Assembly (NCBI GenBank): GCA_963695155.1
Contig: CAVOGD010000006.1
Span: 310,001 to 374,000, forward strand
DNA from: SG8-30 sp963695155
GTDB lineage: Bacteria > Pseudomonadota > Gammaproteobacteria > Steroidobacterales > Steroidobacteraceae
Length of the DNA stretch: 64,000 bases
Reading direction: 5' to 3'
The position numbers were made by a program, and so were the translations under genes. A model generated the notes under the pieces. That model was given only the letters and a program-made list of their open reading frames with translations. It was not told where the DNA came from and ran no database searches. Positions 33,704-43,190 of the stretch are shown in pieces; the stretch's first letter is position 1; every line of letters begins with the position of its first letter.

Positions 33704-35896
33704 ATGGAACGGTCTCTCTCATGCTGGCTGACGGGCGGCCTGGCGCTGCTGGCCTGGCCGTGCCCGTCCGCCGCCACGCCGGCGACGCAGCTCGAGACGG
33801 TCACGGTCGTCGGCAAGATGGAACAGCCGCTGGCCGAGGTGGCGGCGACCGTCTCCGTCATCACGGCGTCCGACATCGAGCGCTCGCTGTCCGGCGACCT
33901 GCGCGACCTGGTGCGTTTCGAACCCGGCCTGGCGGTCGGGGCGGACCCCGGCCGTTTCGGGCTCGGCGCGCTCGCCATCCGCGGGCTCGGCGGCAACCGC
34001 GTGCTGCTGGAAACGGATGGCGTGCCGGCCGCGTCGGGGTTCGCGGTCGGCAGCTACAGCAACGCCGGCCGGCACTTTGCGGAGCTCGAACTGGTGCGCC
34101 GCGTCGAGATCCTGCGCGGGCCCGCATCCAGCCTGTACGGCAGCGATGCCATGGCCGGCGTCGTGGCCACCGCCACCATCGACCCCGCCGACCTGCTGCG
34201 TGGCGGGGAATCCGTGGCGGCACGCGTACGGACCGGCTACTCGAGTGATGACGACAGCTGGTTCACGGGCCTGACCGGCGCGGCGCGCGCCGGCGCGACC
34301 GACTGGCTGCTGGCCTGGGGCCAGCGCCGCGGCCATGCGCTGGACGTTGCGTCGAACCTCGTGGTGCCCAACCCACGCGACGCGTCCAGCGACGCGGTCC
34401 TGCTGCGGGCCGTCCATCACGGACTCGGCCGGCCGCTGCGGATCACCGCCGGCTGGGACCGCGGTGCGAACCTCACGCAGGTCGATTCGCTGGAGCTGTC
34501 GCCGGGACGGTTCGCCAACACGATCTTCATGGCCGCCGACGATCGCAACGAATCGGCCAGGATCCTGCTCGACCAGGACCTGCACGGCGTGGGCGCCCTC
34601 GAGCGCCTCGCCTGGCGTCTCTACTGGCAGCGCAGCGAGGTCGTGCAGCGGACCGACGAGGATCGCCGCGCGGTGGCGCCGCGCACGCCGCCGCTGGCGA
34701 TCGCGCGCGAGTTCCGCTTCCGCGAGCGTGCGGCCGGCGGCGAACTGACGGTGTTGCTGCCGCTGGCTGCGGCCGGCGGTCCGCACCGGCTGACGGCGGG
34801 CGCGGCATTTTCCGTGTCCCGCCTGGACGAGATCCGCGACGGCCTGCAGACCGACCTCGCCACCGGCGCCACCACGCCGGTGCTGCTGGGAGAGACGATG
34901 CCGGTGCGGGACTTCCCCACCTCGCAGGTCGTCGAGGCCGGCCTCTACCTGCAGGACGAATTCCGCCCGCGTGACGGGCGCGTGGGCCTGATCCCGGCCG
35001 TGCGGCTGGACTGGTACCGGCTGACGCCGCGCCCGGACGCCATCTACGCGCAGGACAATCCGGCGCAGGTCGCGGTGGCCGTCGAGCAGTTGTCTCTGTC
35101 GCCCAAGCTGGGCCTGTCGTACGACCTGCGCGACGACGCGGTCGTCTTCCTGCAGTACGCACACGGCTTCCGGGCCCAGCCGTTCGAGGACGTGAACATC
35201 GGGCTCGACCTGCCCCAGTTCAACGTGCGGGCGATCCCCAACCCCGACCTGCGGCCGGAACGCAGCGACAGCCTGGAGGCAGGGCTGCGGCTGTCGCACG
35301 AGGACCTGTCCGGCACCTTCAGCGTGTACTACAGCCGCTACCGCGACTTCATCGAGTCGCGGGTGAACATCGGCCCCGACCCTGCGACCGGGACCCTGCT
35401 GTTCCAGTCACGCAACGTCGCACGGGCGGTCATCCGCGGCGCCGAGGCCGCGCTGGCGTGGCGACTCTCGTCCCTGAACCCGGCGCTGTCCGGCTGGTCG
35501 GCCCACTTCGCGGCCGGCTACGCAGAGGGCGACGACACGGTGCGTCACGTGCCGCTCAACTCGATCGGGCCGCTGCGGGCCTCGCTGGCCTTGCGCTACG
35601 ACGACGCGGCCGGCCGGCTGGGCCTCGAACTGGCGGCCCGCGGCGCCTCGTCGAAGGTGCGCGTGGACGACCCGCAGGGCACCCAGTTCCGGCCCGGCTC
35701 CCACCTCGACCTGGACCTCACCGCGCGCTGGGCGGTCAGCGGGCGCTGGCGCATCAACCTGGGCGTGTTCAACCTGGCCGACGCGTCGCACTTCGAGTGG
35801 GCCGACGTGTACGGCAGGCAGGCCGCCGACCCGCTGCTGGAATACCACCGCCGGCCGGGCCGCCACTGGTCGGTGGCGCTGACCGCCGAATTCTGA
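33704..35896 (+). CDS. TonB-dependent outer-membrane receptor, hemoglobin/heme-type
   Basis: A 730-residue outer-membrane receptor. A signal peptide (MERSLSCWLTGGLALLAWPC, cleaved near residue 24) is followed by a TonB-box-like ETVTVVGK and a plug domain whose GRFGLGALAIRGLGGNRVLL matches the hemoglobin/transferrin/lactoferrin-type family. EILRGPASSLYGSDAMAGVV is the usual plug motif. The barrel ends HWSVALTAEF with a C-terminal Phe. Ligand is not certain; heme is the best guess, and a denitrifier making heme-rich enzymes would need it. An FNR/Dnr box upstream suggests induction under low oxygen or NO. Confidence 0.85.
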   Translation: MERSLSCWLTGGLALLAWPCPSAATPATQLETVTVVGKMEQPLAEVAATVSVITASDIERSLSGDLRDLVRFEPGLAVGADPGRFGLGALAIRGLGGNRVLLETDGVPAASGFAVGSYSNAGRHFAELELVRRVEILRGPASSLYGSDAMAGVVATATIDPADLLRGGESVAARVRTGYSSDDDSWFTGLTGAARAGATDWLLAWGQRRGHALDVASNLVVPNPRDASSDAVLLRAVHHGLGRPLRITAGWDRGANLTQVDSLELSPGRFANTIFMAADDRNESARILLDQDLHGVGALERLAWRLYWQRSEVVQRTDEDRRAVAPRTPPLAIAREFRFRERAAGGELTVLLPLAAAGGPHRLTAGAAFSVSRLDEIRDGLQTDLATGATTPVLLGETMPVRDFPTSQVVEAGLYLQDEFRPRDGRVGLIPAVRLDWYRLTPRPDAIYAQDNPAQVAVAVEQLSLSPKLGLSYDLRDDAVVFLQYAHGFRAQPFEDVNIGLDLPQFNVRAIPNPDLRPERSDSLEAGLRLSHEDLSGTFSVYYSRYRDFIESRVNIGPDPATGTLLFQSRNVARAVIRGAEAALAWRLSSLNPALSGWSAHFAAGYAEGDDTVRHVPLNSIGPLRASLALRYDDAAGRLGLELAARGASSKVRVDDPQGTQFRPGSHLDLDLTARWAVSGRWRINLGVFNLADASHFEWADVYGRQAADPLLEYHRRPGRHWSVALTAEF

Positions 35897-35919
35897 GCGA
35901 TCCCGCCGGCGCGGGCGCG

Positions 35920-36405
35920 TCAGTGGTGGTGATGCCCGCCGGCGCCGTGCACGTGGCCGTGCTCGAGCTCCTCGCGCGTGGCGTCGCGCACGCCCTCGAT
36001 CGCCACCTCGAAGTGCAGCGTCTGCCCCGCCAGCGGGTGGTTCGCATCCACGGTCACCAGGTCCTTCTCGACCTGGGTCACGACGACCACGCGCGCGCCC
36101 TGCGGGCCGCCGGTCTGGAACCGCATGCCGGGCGCCAGCTCGTTCACTCCCTTGAAGGCGCTGCGTGCCACCGCCTGGACGAGGCCCTCGTCGCGTACGC
36201 CGTAACCCTGCTCCGGCGAAACGGTGACCGACAGCTTGTCGCCGGCCGACTTGCCCTCGAGCGCACTCTCCAGGCCCGGAATGACGTTGCCGAAGCCGTG
36301 CAGGTAGGCCAGCGGCTCGCCCTCCGCGGAGGCGTCGAGCACCTCTCCCCCGTCGCTCTTCAGCGTGTAGTGGATGGTGACGACCTTGTCGCCCGCAATC
36401 TTCAT
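35920..36405 (-). CDS. slyD: SlyD-type FKBP peptidyl-prolyl isomerase
   Basis: A 161-residue cytoplasmic FKBP-fold chaperone and prolyl isomerase with an insert-in-flap domain. It starts MKIAGDKVVTIHYTLKSDGG, has YLHGFGNVIPGLESALEG and DANHPLAGQTLHFEV, all typical of SlyD. The C-terminus is a short His-rich metal-binding tail (HGHVHGAGGHHHH), lacking the Cys residues of E. coli SlyD. It is downstream of nirS on the same strand (142-base gap) and may help metal delivery or folding; a direct link to denitrification is not shown. Confidence 0.9.
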   Translation of the reverse strand: MKIAGDKVVTIHYTLKSDGGEVLDASAEGEPLAYLHGFGNVIPGLESALEGKSAGDKLSVTVSPEQGYGVRDEGLVQAVARSAFKGVNELAPGMRFQTGGPQGARVVVVTQVEKDLVTVDANHPLAGQTLHFEVAIEGVRDATREELEHGHVHGAGGHHHH

Positions 36406-36547
36406 GTGTCGCTCCGGCCGCTGGGAAAAGTGGCCGCATGGTAGCGCATCGCCTGCGGCGAGGCACGATCGCGCGCAACGCGAAAGACGGGCGGCGCCCG
36501 CTTGCGCGCGGCGCCGCCCTGGTCGAATTGCCGGCGGACCGGCCGCT

Positions 36548-38692
36548 TCAGTAGACGTCGTTGACCGTGTTGTAGACGTTGAACTTGCCGGTCGGCGTCA
36601 CGATCCGCGGGTCGTCGATGACGTGCTTCAGCTGCAGCGTGCGGTCGTCCACGACCACGATCGCCGAGCGCTGCTCCTTGCCGTTCCACACGGAGAACCA
36701 CACTTCGTCGCCGGCCTGGTTGAACTCCGGTTGCACGACCCGCTTCGGGCCCTCGCCCAGATTGGCCCAGTCGGCGATGGGCAGCACCTTGAAGCCGGCC
36801 TCGAGGTTGGTCACGTCGAACACCGCCACGCTCTGGCTGATTCCCTCATCCGGATTCAGGGGCGTGTCCACGTACAGATGGCGCGACGTCGGGTGGCTCT
36901 TGACGAACAACGAGCCTCCGCCCTGCCCCTTCAGGACACGCACGGCCTTCCAGGCATGCTCGGCATGGTTGTCCGGGTCGGTACCGATGAACGTGATCTT
37001 GTCGTTGCCGAGCGCGCTCGTCACCCATACCGGCCCGAACTTCGGATCGTTGAGGTTGGCGCCGCGGCCCGGGTGCGGGATCTTGTCGACATCGATCAGC
37101 GCCACCAGCTTCTGGTGCCGCGAGTCGACCACGGCGATCTTGTCGGACTGGTTGGCGGCGGTCAGGAAGTAGCGCTTGGTGGCGTCCCAGCCGCCGTCGT
37201 GCAGGAAGCGCGCCGCGCCGATGGTCGTCACCTTGAGGTTGTCGATGTCCTGATAGTTGACCAGCAGGATCTGCCCGGTCTCCTTGACGTTGACGATCCA
37301 CTCCGGGTGCTCGTGCGAGGCGACGATCGCCGCGACCCGCGGTTCGGGATGGTATTCCTGGGTATCCACCGTCATGCCGCGCGTGGACATGATCTTCAGC
37401 GGCTCCAGCGTGTCGCCGTTCATGACCACGTACTGCGGCGGCCAGTAGGCGCCGGCGATCGCATAACGATCCTCGTAACCCTTGTACTTGGACGTCTCGA
37501 CGGAGCGCGCCTCCAACCCTATCTTGATTTCCGCGACGATCGCCGGTTTCTCCATCCACAGGTCGATCAGGTCCACCTTCGCGTCGCGTCCGATCGTGTA
37601 CACGTAGCGGCCGGAATGCGACAGGCGCGAGATGTGCACCGCATAGCCGGTCTTGAGGATGCTGATGATCTGCTTGGTGTCGCCGTCGATCAGCGCCACT
37701 TCGCCGGAGTCGCGCAGCGTCACCGCGAAGATGTTGCCGGTGTGATAGGCATTCATCTTGGCGGCCGGCCGCTGGGCGGGCGGAATCAGCAGCTTCCAGC
37801 TCGCCTTCATCTCCGGCAGACCAAACTCCGGCGGCGTCGGCGGCGTGTGCTGGATGAAGCGGGCCATGATGTCCACTTCCTGCGGCGTCAGGTCGCCGGA
37901 GCTGCCCCAGTTCGGCATGCCCGCGGGCGACCCGTAGTTGATGAACACCTTCAGGAACTCGGTGCCGCGCTTCTGCGTGATATCGGGGGTGAGCGGCTTG
38001 CCGGTGGCGCCCTTGCGCAGCACGCCATGGCAACCGGCGCAACGCTCGAAGTACACCTGGGTCGCGCGGTCGTACTCGGCGCGGCTCATGTCCGGCGCGC
38101 CGGGCGACATCACCATCTCGATCGTGCCGGCCTCGCCCGCCATGGCGGTCGGCGCGCCCTGGTACTTCATCTCGGCGACGCTGGATCCCGGATGCTCGGT
38201 GGGCGACTCCGCCGCCTGCCTGGGCGCCGGGCCGGCACGCAGCGCGGCCACCTCTGCCGCGCTGACGCTACCGTAGGCGTTGCCCCAGGCGTTCATCACG
38301 TAGGTCAGCGCATCGGCGATTTCGACGTCGGACAGCTGACCCATCGGCGGCATGACGGAGTCGTACTCCTTCGCGTTCACCACGATCGGCCCCTGCAGGC
38401 CGTGCAGGACAGTCTTGATGGACCGTTCCTTGTCGGCGGCGAGATAGTCGGACTGCGCCAGCGGCGGGAAGGCGGCTGCCAGTCCCTTGCCATCCGCCTG
38501 GTGGCACACGGCGCAGGCGGCCTCGTACACGGCCTGGCCCGCCTCGACCTGCGCGGCGGACACCGCGCCGGAGGCCTGGGCGACCTCGGCCTTGTGCACC
38601 TGCAGCGCGTCCTGTCCCTGCGCGGAGGCGCAAACCAGCAGCAGGACCGAACCGGTCAGCAGACCGGACAGCGCGAACGGATGGCTCAGCAT
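36548..38692 (-). CDS. nirS: Cytochrome cd1 nitrite reductase with extra N-terminal cytochrome c domain
   Basis: A 714-residue periplasmic enzyme that reduces nitrite to NO. After a signal peptide (cleaved near residue 26) come two c-type heme domains: CAVCH (60-64) and CAGCH (218-222). The rest (about 300-714) is the d1-heme propeller ending PTGKFNVYNTVNDVY, the NirS signature. Normal NirS has one c domain and about 560-600 residues, so the first domain is an extra one, perhaps a fused electron donor of the NirM/NirC type. The ATG at 38692 has AAGGGGA upstream; the longer frame starts inside the Dnr box. Genes for heme d1 synthesis are not in the window. Confidence 0.92.
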   Translation of the reverse strand: MLSHPFALSGLLTGSVLLLVCASAQGQDALQVHKAEVAQASGAVSAAQVEAGQAVYEAACAVCHQADGKGLAAAFPPLAQSDYLAADKERSIKTVLHGLQGPIVVNAKEYDSVMPPMGQLSDVEIADALTYVMNAWGNAYGSVSAAEVAALRAGPAPRQAAESPTEHPGSSVAEMKYQGAPTAMAGEAGTIEMVMSPGAPDMSRAEYDRATQVYFERCAGCHGVLRKGATGKPLTPDITQKRGTEFLKVFINYGSPAGMPNWGSSGDLTPQEVDIMARFIQHTPPTPPEFGLPEMKASWKLLIPPAQRPAAKMNAYHTGNIFAVTLRDSGEVALIDGDTKQIISILKTGYAVHISRLSHSGRYVYTIGRDAKVDLIDLWMEKPAIVAEIKIGLEARSVETSKYKGYEDRYAIAGAYWPPQYVVMNGDTLEPLKIMSTRGMTVDTQEYHPEPRVAAIVASHEHPEWIVNVKETGQILLVNYQDIDNLKVTTIGAARFLHDGGWDATKRYFLTAANQSDKIAVVDSRHQKLVALIDVDKIPHPGRGANLNDPKFGPVWVTSALGNDKITFIGTDPDNHAEHAWKAVRVLKGQGGGSLFVKSHPTSRHLYVDTPLNPDEGISQSVAVFDVTNLEAGFKVLPIADWANLGEGPKRVVQPEFNQAGDEVWFSVWNGKEQRSAIVVVDDRTLQLKHVIDDPRIVTPTGKFNVYNTVNDVY

Positions 38693-38774
38693 GGGAATCC
38701 CCTTTGGGTGCGCGGTTACGGGGCCCGGCGGCCCGCTTGTACCTGAAGTTAGGTGCCCGGGTCGCTCGAGTTCA

Positions 38775-38788
38775 TTGACCTCGGTCAA
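38775..38788. promoter_or_regulatory. FNR/Dnr-type binding site upstream of nirS
   Basis: TTGAC-CTCG-GTCAA, with perfectly paired half-sites, is 83 bases before the nirS ATG. The class II -10 expected on the minus strand would fall on TAACTT (38752-38747), a partial match. The site lies between nirS and the dnr stop, so it must serve nirS. Confidence 0.75.
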
Positions 38789-38806
38789 GCGTACGGCGGC
38801 CCGCCG

Positions 38807-39493
38807 CTACATGCGGTGATCGCGCAGCCGCTCCAGGTCCGGGATCACGATGTCCCGCCCGTCCAGCCGGATCAGGCCGGCGTCGCACAGGGTGCGCGTC
38901 AACCTGGACAGGGTCTCGGGCTTGATCGACAGCTGCGAGGCGAGCATCTGGCGGGTTTCATCGAAATGCACGCCCAGGCTGCCGTCCTCCCTGGGCTCCG
39001 CGCGCCGCAGCAGGTGGTTGATGAGGCGGTTGCCGGCACTCTCCAGCGTCAGTTCCTCGATTTCCTGCACGCGCGCGTGCAGCCGCTGGCTCAGCACGCC
39101 GAGCAGCCGCAGGCAGGTGTTGGGGTCGTCCCGGAGTGCCTGCACGTAGTCGCGGCTCGGCATGGCCACCAGTTCGGTCGCCTCCGTGGCCCCGGCCGAG
39201 ACCGGATAGACGGGTCCCTGCATGAACATGATGGCTTCCGCGAAGCTGTGGCCCGGGTGCAGCAGCGCGAGGATCTTCTCGCCGCCGGAACGCGACTCCA
39301 GGAACAGCTTGACCTGGCCGCTCAGCACGACGAAGAAGGCGTTGGCTGCCTCGCCCTGCTGGAAGAGCAGCTCGCCCGCCTCCAGGTGGACGACGCGCGC
39401 CGCTGCCGCCAGGCGCTCGAAGCGTTCCTCGTCGAACGCGAGGAACAACGCGTGAGCACGCAGCATTTCCCTGTTTTCGGTGCGTGTCAGCAT
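38807..39493 (-). CDS. dnr: Crp/Fnr-family regulator, Dnr-type
   Basis: A 228-residue transcription activator. Residues about 20-135 form the sensor beta-roll (LEAGELLFQQGEAANAFFVV, GEKILALLHPGHSFAEA), followed by a dimerisation helix and a winged helix-turn-helix (LASQLSIKPETLSRLTRTL) with the ExxSR residues that read TTGA half-sites. The N-terminal cysteine cluster of oxygen-sensing FNR is absent, which places it with Dnr/DnrD, heme-based NO sensors. The ATG at 39493 (MLTRTENREML) was chosen; the open frame extends to the box at 39591. It stands between nirS and norZ and probably activates both. Confidence 0.88.
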   Translation of the reverse strand: MLTRTENREMLRAHALFLAFDEERFERLAAAARVVHLEAGELLFQQGEAANAFFVVLSGQVKLFLESRSGGEKILALLHPGHSFAEAIMFMQGPVYPVSAGATEATELVAMPSRDYVQALRDDPNTCLRLLGVLSQRLHARVQEIEELTLESAGNRLINHLLRRAEPREDGSLGVHFDETRQMLASQLSIKPETLSRLTRTLCDAGLIRLDGRDIVIPDLERLRDHRM

Positions 39494-39590
39494 GTCGGCA
39501 AGGATAGGCAGTTGGACACGATTTAACAACGAGAGCCGGTGCGCGGCGCTGTCGCCGGCAGGCGGGACGTGGAAAGCCACTAGCCCCGGC

Positions 39591-39632
39591 TTGATCCGGG
39601 TCAATTAGCCTGCTGCCCGCGCCTACGATAAT
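39591..39632 (+). promoter_or_regulatory. Dnr-dependent norZ promoter
   Basis: TTGAT-CCGG-GTCAA (39591-39604) is a classic Dnr/NNR box. A -10 hexamer GATAAT (39627-39632) stands exactly where a class II promoter needs it if the box is centred at -41.5, with the transcript starting near 39639 and the norZ ATG at 39690. This is the best-formed promoter in the window. Confidence 0.8.
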
Positions 39633-39689
39633 TCGCGTCTCCGACCGGATATGGCACTCGCCACCACAGCGCAACAGAAAGGACCCCCG

Positions 39690-41975
39690 ATGCGTTCCAC
39701 CAAGAGACTGTGGGCCGTCCTGGCCCTCGTTACGATCGTATCGTTCGCCGTGCTCGGCCTGCTGGGCCGGGAAGTGTACCGCCAGGCCCCGCCCATCCCG
39801 GCGCAGGTCCGCTCGGCGACCGGCGACGTGCTGTTCACCGCGGCGGACATCATGACGGGCCAGCAGGTCTGGCAGTCGATCGGCGGGCACCAGCTCGGCT
39901 CCATCTGGGGACACGGCAGCTACGTGGCGCCCGACTGGACGGCCGACTGGCTGCATCGCGAGGCGGTCGCGCTGCTGGACGGCCACGCGCTGGCTCGCTA
40001 CGGGGAGTATTACGCCGGGCTCGACGAGGCGCGGCGCGCGGCGCTGGAGGCGGTCATCCGTCTCGACATGCGGCGCAACACGCACAATCCCGAATCGGGC
40101 GTGGTGACCGTTTCGACGGAGCGGGCCGCCGCCATCCGGCAGGTGGCCGCCCATTACCAGTCCGTGTTCTCGGGCGCGCCGGAAACGGCCCTGCTGCGCG
40201 AGCAGTACGCGATGCGCAATAACCCGGTCCCCGATGCCGGCCGCCGCGAGGCGCTGTCGGCGTTCGTGTTCTGGTCGGCCTGGGCCGCCGTGACCGACCG
40301 CCCCGGCAAGCCGTACAGCTACACCAGCAACTGGCCGGCGGAGCCGCTGGTCGGCAACGTTCCCACCTCGTCCACCTTCATTTGGACCTTCGCCAGCATC
40401 TTCCTGCTGCTGGCCGGCGTGGGCGCGCTGGTCTGGTACCACGCCGCCACGGCAGGCCGCGAGCCTGCCCCGCAGGTGCCCGACCAGGATCCGCTCGCGG
40501 GGCTGGCGCTGACGCCGTCGATGCGGGCGTCGGTCAAGTTCTTCCTGCTGGCGATCGCGCTGTTCCTGGCACAGGTGGCGCTGGGCGGCATCACCGCCCA
40601 CTACGCGGTCGAGGGCCAGAGTTTCTACGGCATCCCGCTGTCCGAGTACCTCCCCTACACGCTGGCGCGGACCTGGCACACGCAACTCGGCGTGCTGTGG
40701 ATCGCGACCGCGTGGCTGGGCACGGGCCTGTTCATCGCGCCGGCCCTGTCCGGGCGCGAGCCCGCCTGGCAGCGCTTCGGCGTCAACTTCCTGTTTGCCG
40801 CGCTGCTCGTGATCGTGCTCGGCGCATTCGGCGGTCAGTGGCTCAGCGTCATGCAGCAGAACATGAGCCTGGAGGCCAATTTCTGGTTCGGCCACCAGGG
40901 CTGGGAATACGTGGACCTGGGCCGGTTCTGGCAGGCCTTCCTGTTCGTCGGCCTCATGGTCTGGCTGGCGCTGATGGCCCGCGCCCTGTGGCCCGCCCTG
41001 CAGCGCAAGGATGAGGCCCGGCCACTGGTCCTCTTGCTGTTCCTGTCGGTGGTGGCGATCGGCTTGTTCTACGGCGCCGGCCTGATGTGGGGCCACAGCA
41101 CGCACCTGTCGATCGTCGAGTACTGGCGCTGGTGGGTCGTGCACCTGTGGGTCGAGGGCTTCTTCGAGGTCTTCGCCACCGCGGTCATCGCGCTGCTGTT
41201 CGCGCGCCTCGGGCTGGTGCGCAACACGACCGCCGTCAACGGCGTGCTGCTGGCCACGTCGATCTTCCTGGCCGGCGGCGTGCTCGGCACCCTGCACCAC
41301 CTGTACTGGGCGGGCACGCCCACCGCCGTGCTGGCCTTCGGCGCCGTGTTCTCTGCGCTGGAGATCGTGCCGCTGACCGTCATCGGCTTCGAGGCCTACC
41401 ACACGTACTCGCATGTCAGGAGCAAGCCGTGGGTGGCCAGCTATCGCTGGCCGATCCTGTTCTTCGTGGCGGTGGCATTCTGGAACCTGGTGGGGGCCGG
41501 CCTGTTCGGCTTCCTGATCAACCCGCCGCTGGCCCTCTACTACATGCAGGGACTGAACACGACGCCGCTGCACGGGCACACGGCGCTGTTCGGCGTCTAC
41601 GGCATGCTGGGCATCGGCCTGATACTGTTCTGCCTGCGGCTGCTGCCGAGCCGTGCCGCCTGGGACGAGCGGCTGCTGGCCGGCACGTTCTGGACGCTCA
41701 ACGGCGGTCTCGCCGCCATGGCGCTCATGTCGCTGGCGCCGGTCGGCATCATGCAGGTGATCGCGGCCGTCGAGCACGGCTTCTGGTACGCGCGCTCGCC
41801 GGAGTTCCTGCATTCCGGCGTCATGCAGACCCTGGTGTGGCTGCGTGTGCCGGGCGACGTCGTCTTCGCGCTCGGGGCCGTGCTGCTGGCGCTGTTCGTG
41901 GCGCGCCTGTTCATGCCGCCGCGGAAACGCGCCGGCTTGCTTGAGCCGGAAACCGTGCGCACGCCGGGAACCTGA
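39690..41975 (+). CDS. norZ: Quinol-dependent nitric oxide reductase
   Basis: A 761-residue single-subunit qNOR that reduces NO to N2O with quinol electrons. A fused N-terminal region (residues 1-230) replaces the NorC subunit. The catalytic part has about 12 helices with heme and FeB ligands: RTWHTQLGVLW, VVHLWVEGFFEVFAT (His plus the NOR glutamates), TLHHLYWAG, and the heme-ligand LHGHTALFGVYG. AGAAAGGA precedes the ATG at 39690; an upstream in-frame ATG (39651) is less likely. It removes NO made by NirS. nnrS follows five bases after the stop. Confidence 0.94.
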   Translation: MRSTKRLWAVLALVTIVSFAVLGLLGREVYRQAPPIPAQVRSATGDVLFTAADIMTGQQVWQSIGGHQLGSIWGHGSYVAPDWTADWLHREAVALLDGHALARYGEYYAGLDEARRAALEAVIRLDMRRNTHNPESGVVTVSTERAAAIRQVAAHYQSVFSGAPETALLREQYAMRNNPVPDAGRREALSAFVFWSAWAAVTDRPGKPYSYTSNWPAEPLVGNVPTSSTFIWTFASIFLLLAGVGALVWYHAATAGREPAPQVPDQDPLAGLALTPSMRASVKFFLLAIALFLAQVALGGITAHYAVEGQSFYGIPLSEYLPYTLARTWHTQLGVLWIATAWLGTGLFIAPALSGREPAWQRFGVNFLFAALLVIVLGAFGGQWLSVMQQNMSLEANFWFGHQGWEYVDLGRFWQAFLFVGLMVWLALMARALWPALQRKDEARPLVLLLFLSVVAIGLFYGAGLMWGHSTHLSIVEYWRWWVVHLWVEGFFEVFATAVIALLFARLGLVRNTTAVNGVLLATSIFLAGGVLGTLHHLYWAGTPTAVLAFGAVFSALEIVPLTVIGFEAYHTYSHVRSKPWVASYRWPILFFVAVAFWNLVGAGLFGFLINPPLALYYMQGLNTTPLHGHTALFGVYGMLGIGLILFCLRLLPSRAAWDERLLAGTFWTLNGGLAAMALMSLAPVGIMQVIAAVEHGFWYARSPEFLHSGVMQTLVWLRVPGDVVFALGAVLLALFVARLFMPPRKRAGLLEPETVRTPGT

Positions 41976-41980
41976 CGGTC

Positions 41981-43189
41981 ATGCATCCTTTGCAGGCCGC
42001 CCCGCACCGCATGATGTTCCTCGCCGGAATGCTGTCTGCCGGCGCGTCCGGCCTGTGGTGGCTGTTTGAACTGGCCGGGCGGGTGGTGCCGGTGCTGGCA
42101 CCGCCCGCCGCGGTGGCGCCCCTGTGGGCGCACAGCTGGCTGATGCTGTTCGGCCTGTTCGGGCCGTTCATCCTGGGTTTCCTGTTCACGACCTTCCCGC
42201 GCTGGCAGTCGGGCCCCGAAGTACCGCGCAGCACCTACCTGCCGATTTTCGTGCTGCTGTTGGCTGCGCTGGCCGCAGCGATCGCCGGACTGCTGTTCAG
42301 CTCGCTGTGGTTCTTCATCGGCGTCGTGCTGGGTGCCTGCGCCTGGCTGGCGGGCTGGATCGCCCTGTTGCGCGTGATGCTGGCGGCCCGGGACCTGGTC
42401 TCGCACGCGATCGTCGCCGCCGGCGCCATCGGCCTCGGCACGGCCTCGCACTTCCTGTACGCCGTCGGCGTGTATACCGGCGACGTGACGCTGCTGCACA
42501 TGGTGCTGCGCCTCGCCCTGTGGACTTCGCTGCTGCCGTTGTTCTTCGCCGTCTGCCACCGCATGGTGCCGTTCTTCACGCAGGCGGCGGTGCCCGGCTA
42601 CCAGGCGCACCGCCCGTTGTGGTGGCTGGTCCTGGCCACCGCCCTGTTCCTGTCGCACCAGGCCCTGGCGCTGGCCAGCCTGTACAGCTGGCTGTGGCTC
42701 CCCGACGGCCTGCTGTTCGCGCTGACCCTGGTGGCCGGCCTGCGCTGGCGGCCGCTGGCCAGCCGCGGCAACCCGTTGCTGTGGACGCTCTACGTCGCGT
42801 ATTTCTGGCTGCCCGCAGGCCTGTTCCTGCAACTGGTCGCGGACCTCGGTTTCGTGGCGACGGGTGAGTGGCTGGTGGGTCGCGCGCCCGTGCACGCCCT
42901 CGGCATCGGCTTCATGGCCAGCATGCTGCTGGCCATGGTGACCCGCGTCTCGCTGGGCCACTCGGGCCGCCGGCTGTGGATGGACCGCTGCACCGTGTTG
43001 TGCTTCTTCGCGCTGCAGGCCGCCGCCGTCCTGCGGGTCGCCGGCGAGCTGAGCCAGGCGCGGTGGCCGGCGCTGTTCCTGCCGTTGCTGCTGGCCAGCG
43101 TCGCGCTCTGGGTGACGGGACTGTGGCCGTGGGCCATCCGCCACGGGCGCATGTACCTCGCGCCGCGCGTGGACGGCAAGCCCGGCTGA
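41981..43189 (+). CDS. nnrS: NnrS-family membrane protein
   Basis: A 402-residue polytopic membrane protein with about 12 helices. NnrS is a heme-copper membrane protein linked to NO resistance and denitrification. It begins MHPLQAAPHRMMFLAGMLSA, with the early His residues (APHRMMF) usual in the family, followed by AHSWLMLFGLFGPFILGFLF and PRWQSGPEV. CHRMVPFFTQAAVPGY and MLLAMVTRVSLGHSGR are further conserved stretches. It directly follows norZ and shares its Dnr-controlled transcript. Confidence 0.92.
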   Translation: MHPLQAAPHRMMFLAGMLSAGASGLWWLFELAGRVVPVLAPPAAVAPLWAHSWLMLFGLFGPFILGFLFTTFPRWQSGPEVPRSTYLPIFVLLLAALAAAIAGLLFSSLWFFIGVVLGACAWLAGWIALLRVMLAARDLVSHAIVAAGAIGLGTASHFLYAVGVYTGDVTLLHMVLRLALWTSLLPLFFAVCHRMVPFFTQAAVPGYQAHRPLWWLVLATALFLSHQALALASLYSWLWLPDGLLFALTLVAGLRWRPLASRGNPLLWTLYVAYFWLPAGLFLQLVADLGFVATGEWLVGRAPVHALGIGFMASMLLAMVTRVSLGHSGRRLWMDRCTVLCFFALQAAAVLRVAGELSQARWPALFLPLLLASVALWVTGLWPWAIRHGRMYLAPRVDGKPG

Positions 43190-43190
43190 C

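Noticed and set aside
35438..36478. Coding sequence overlapping slyD on either strand (long open frames)
   Set aside because: slyD explains the region; the other frames have shadow composition and no motifs.
38958..41813. 951-residue minus-strand open frame opposite norZ
   Set aside because: Antisense to norZ and partly out of frame with dnr; composition is that of a shadow frame.
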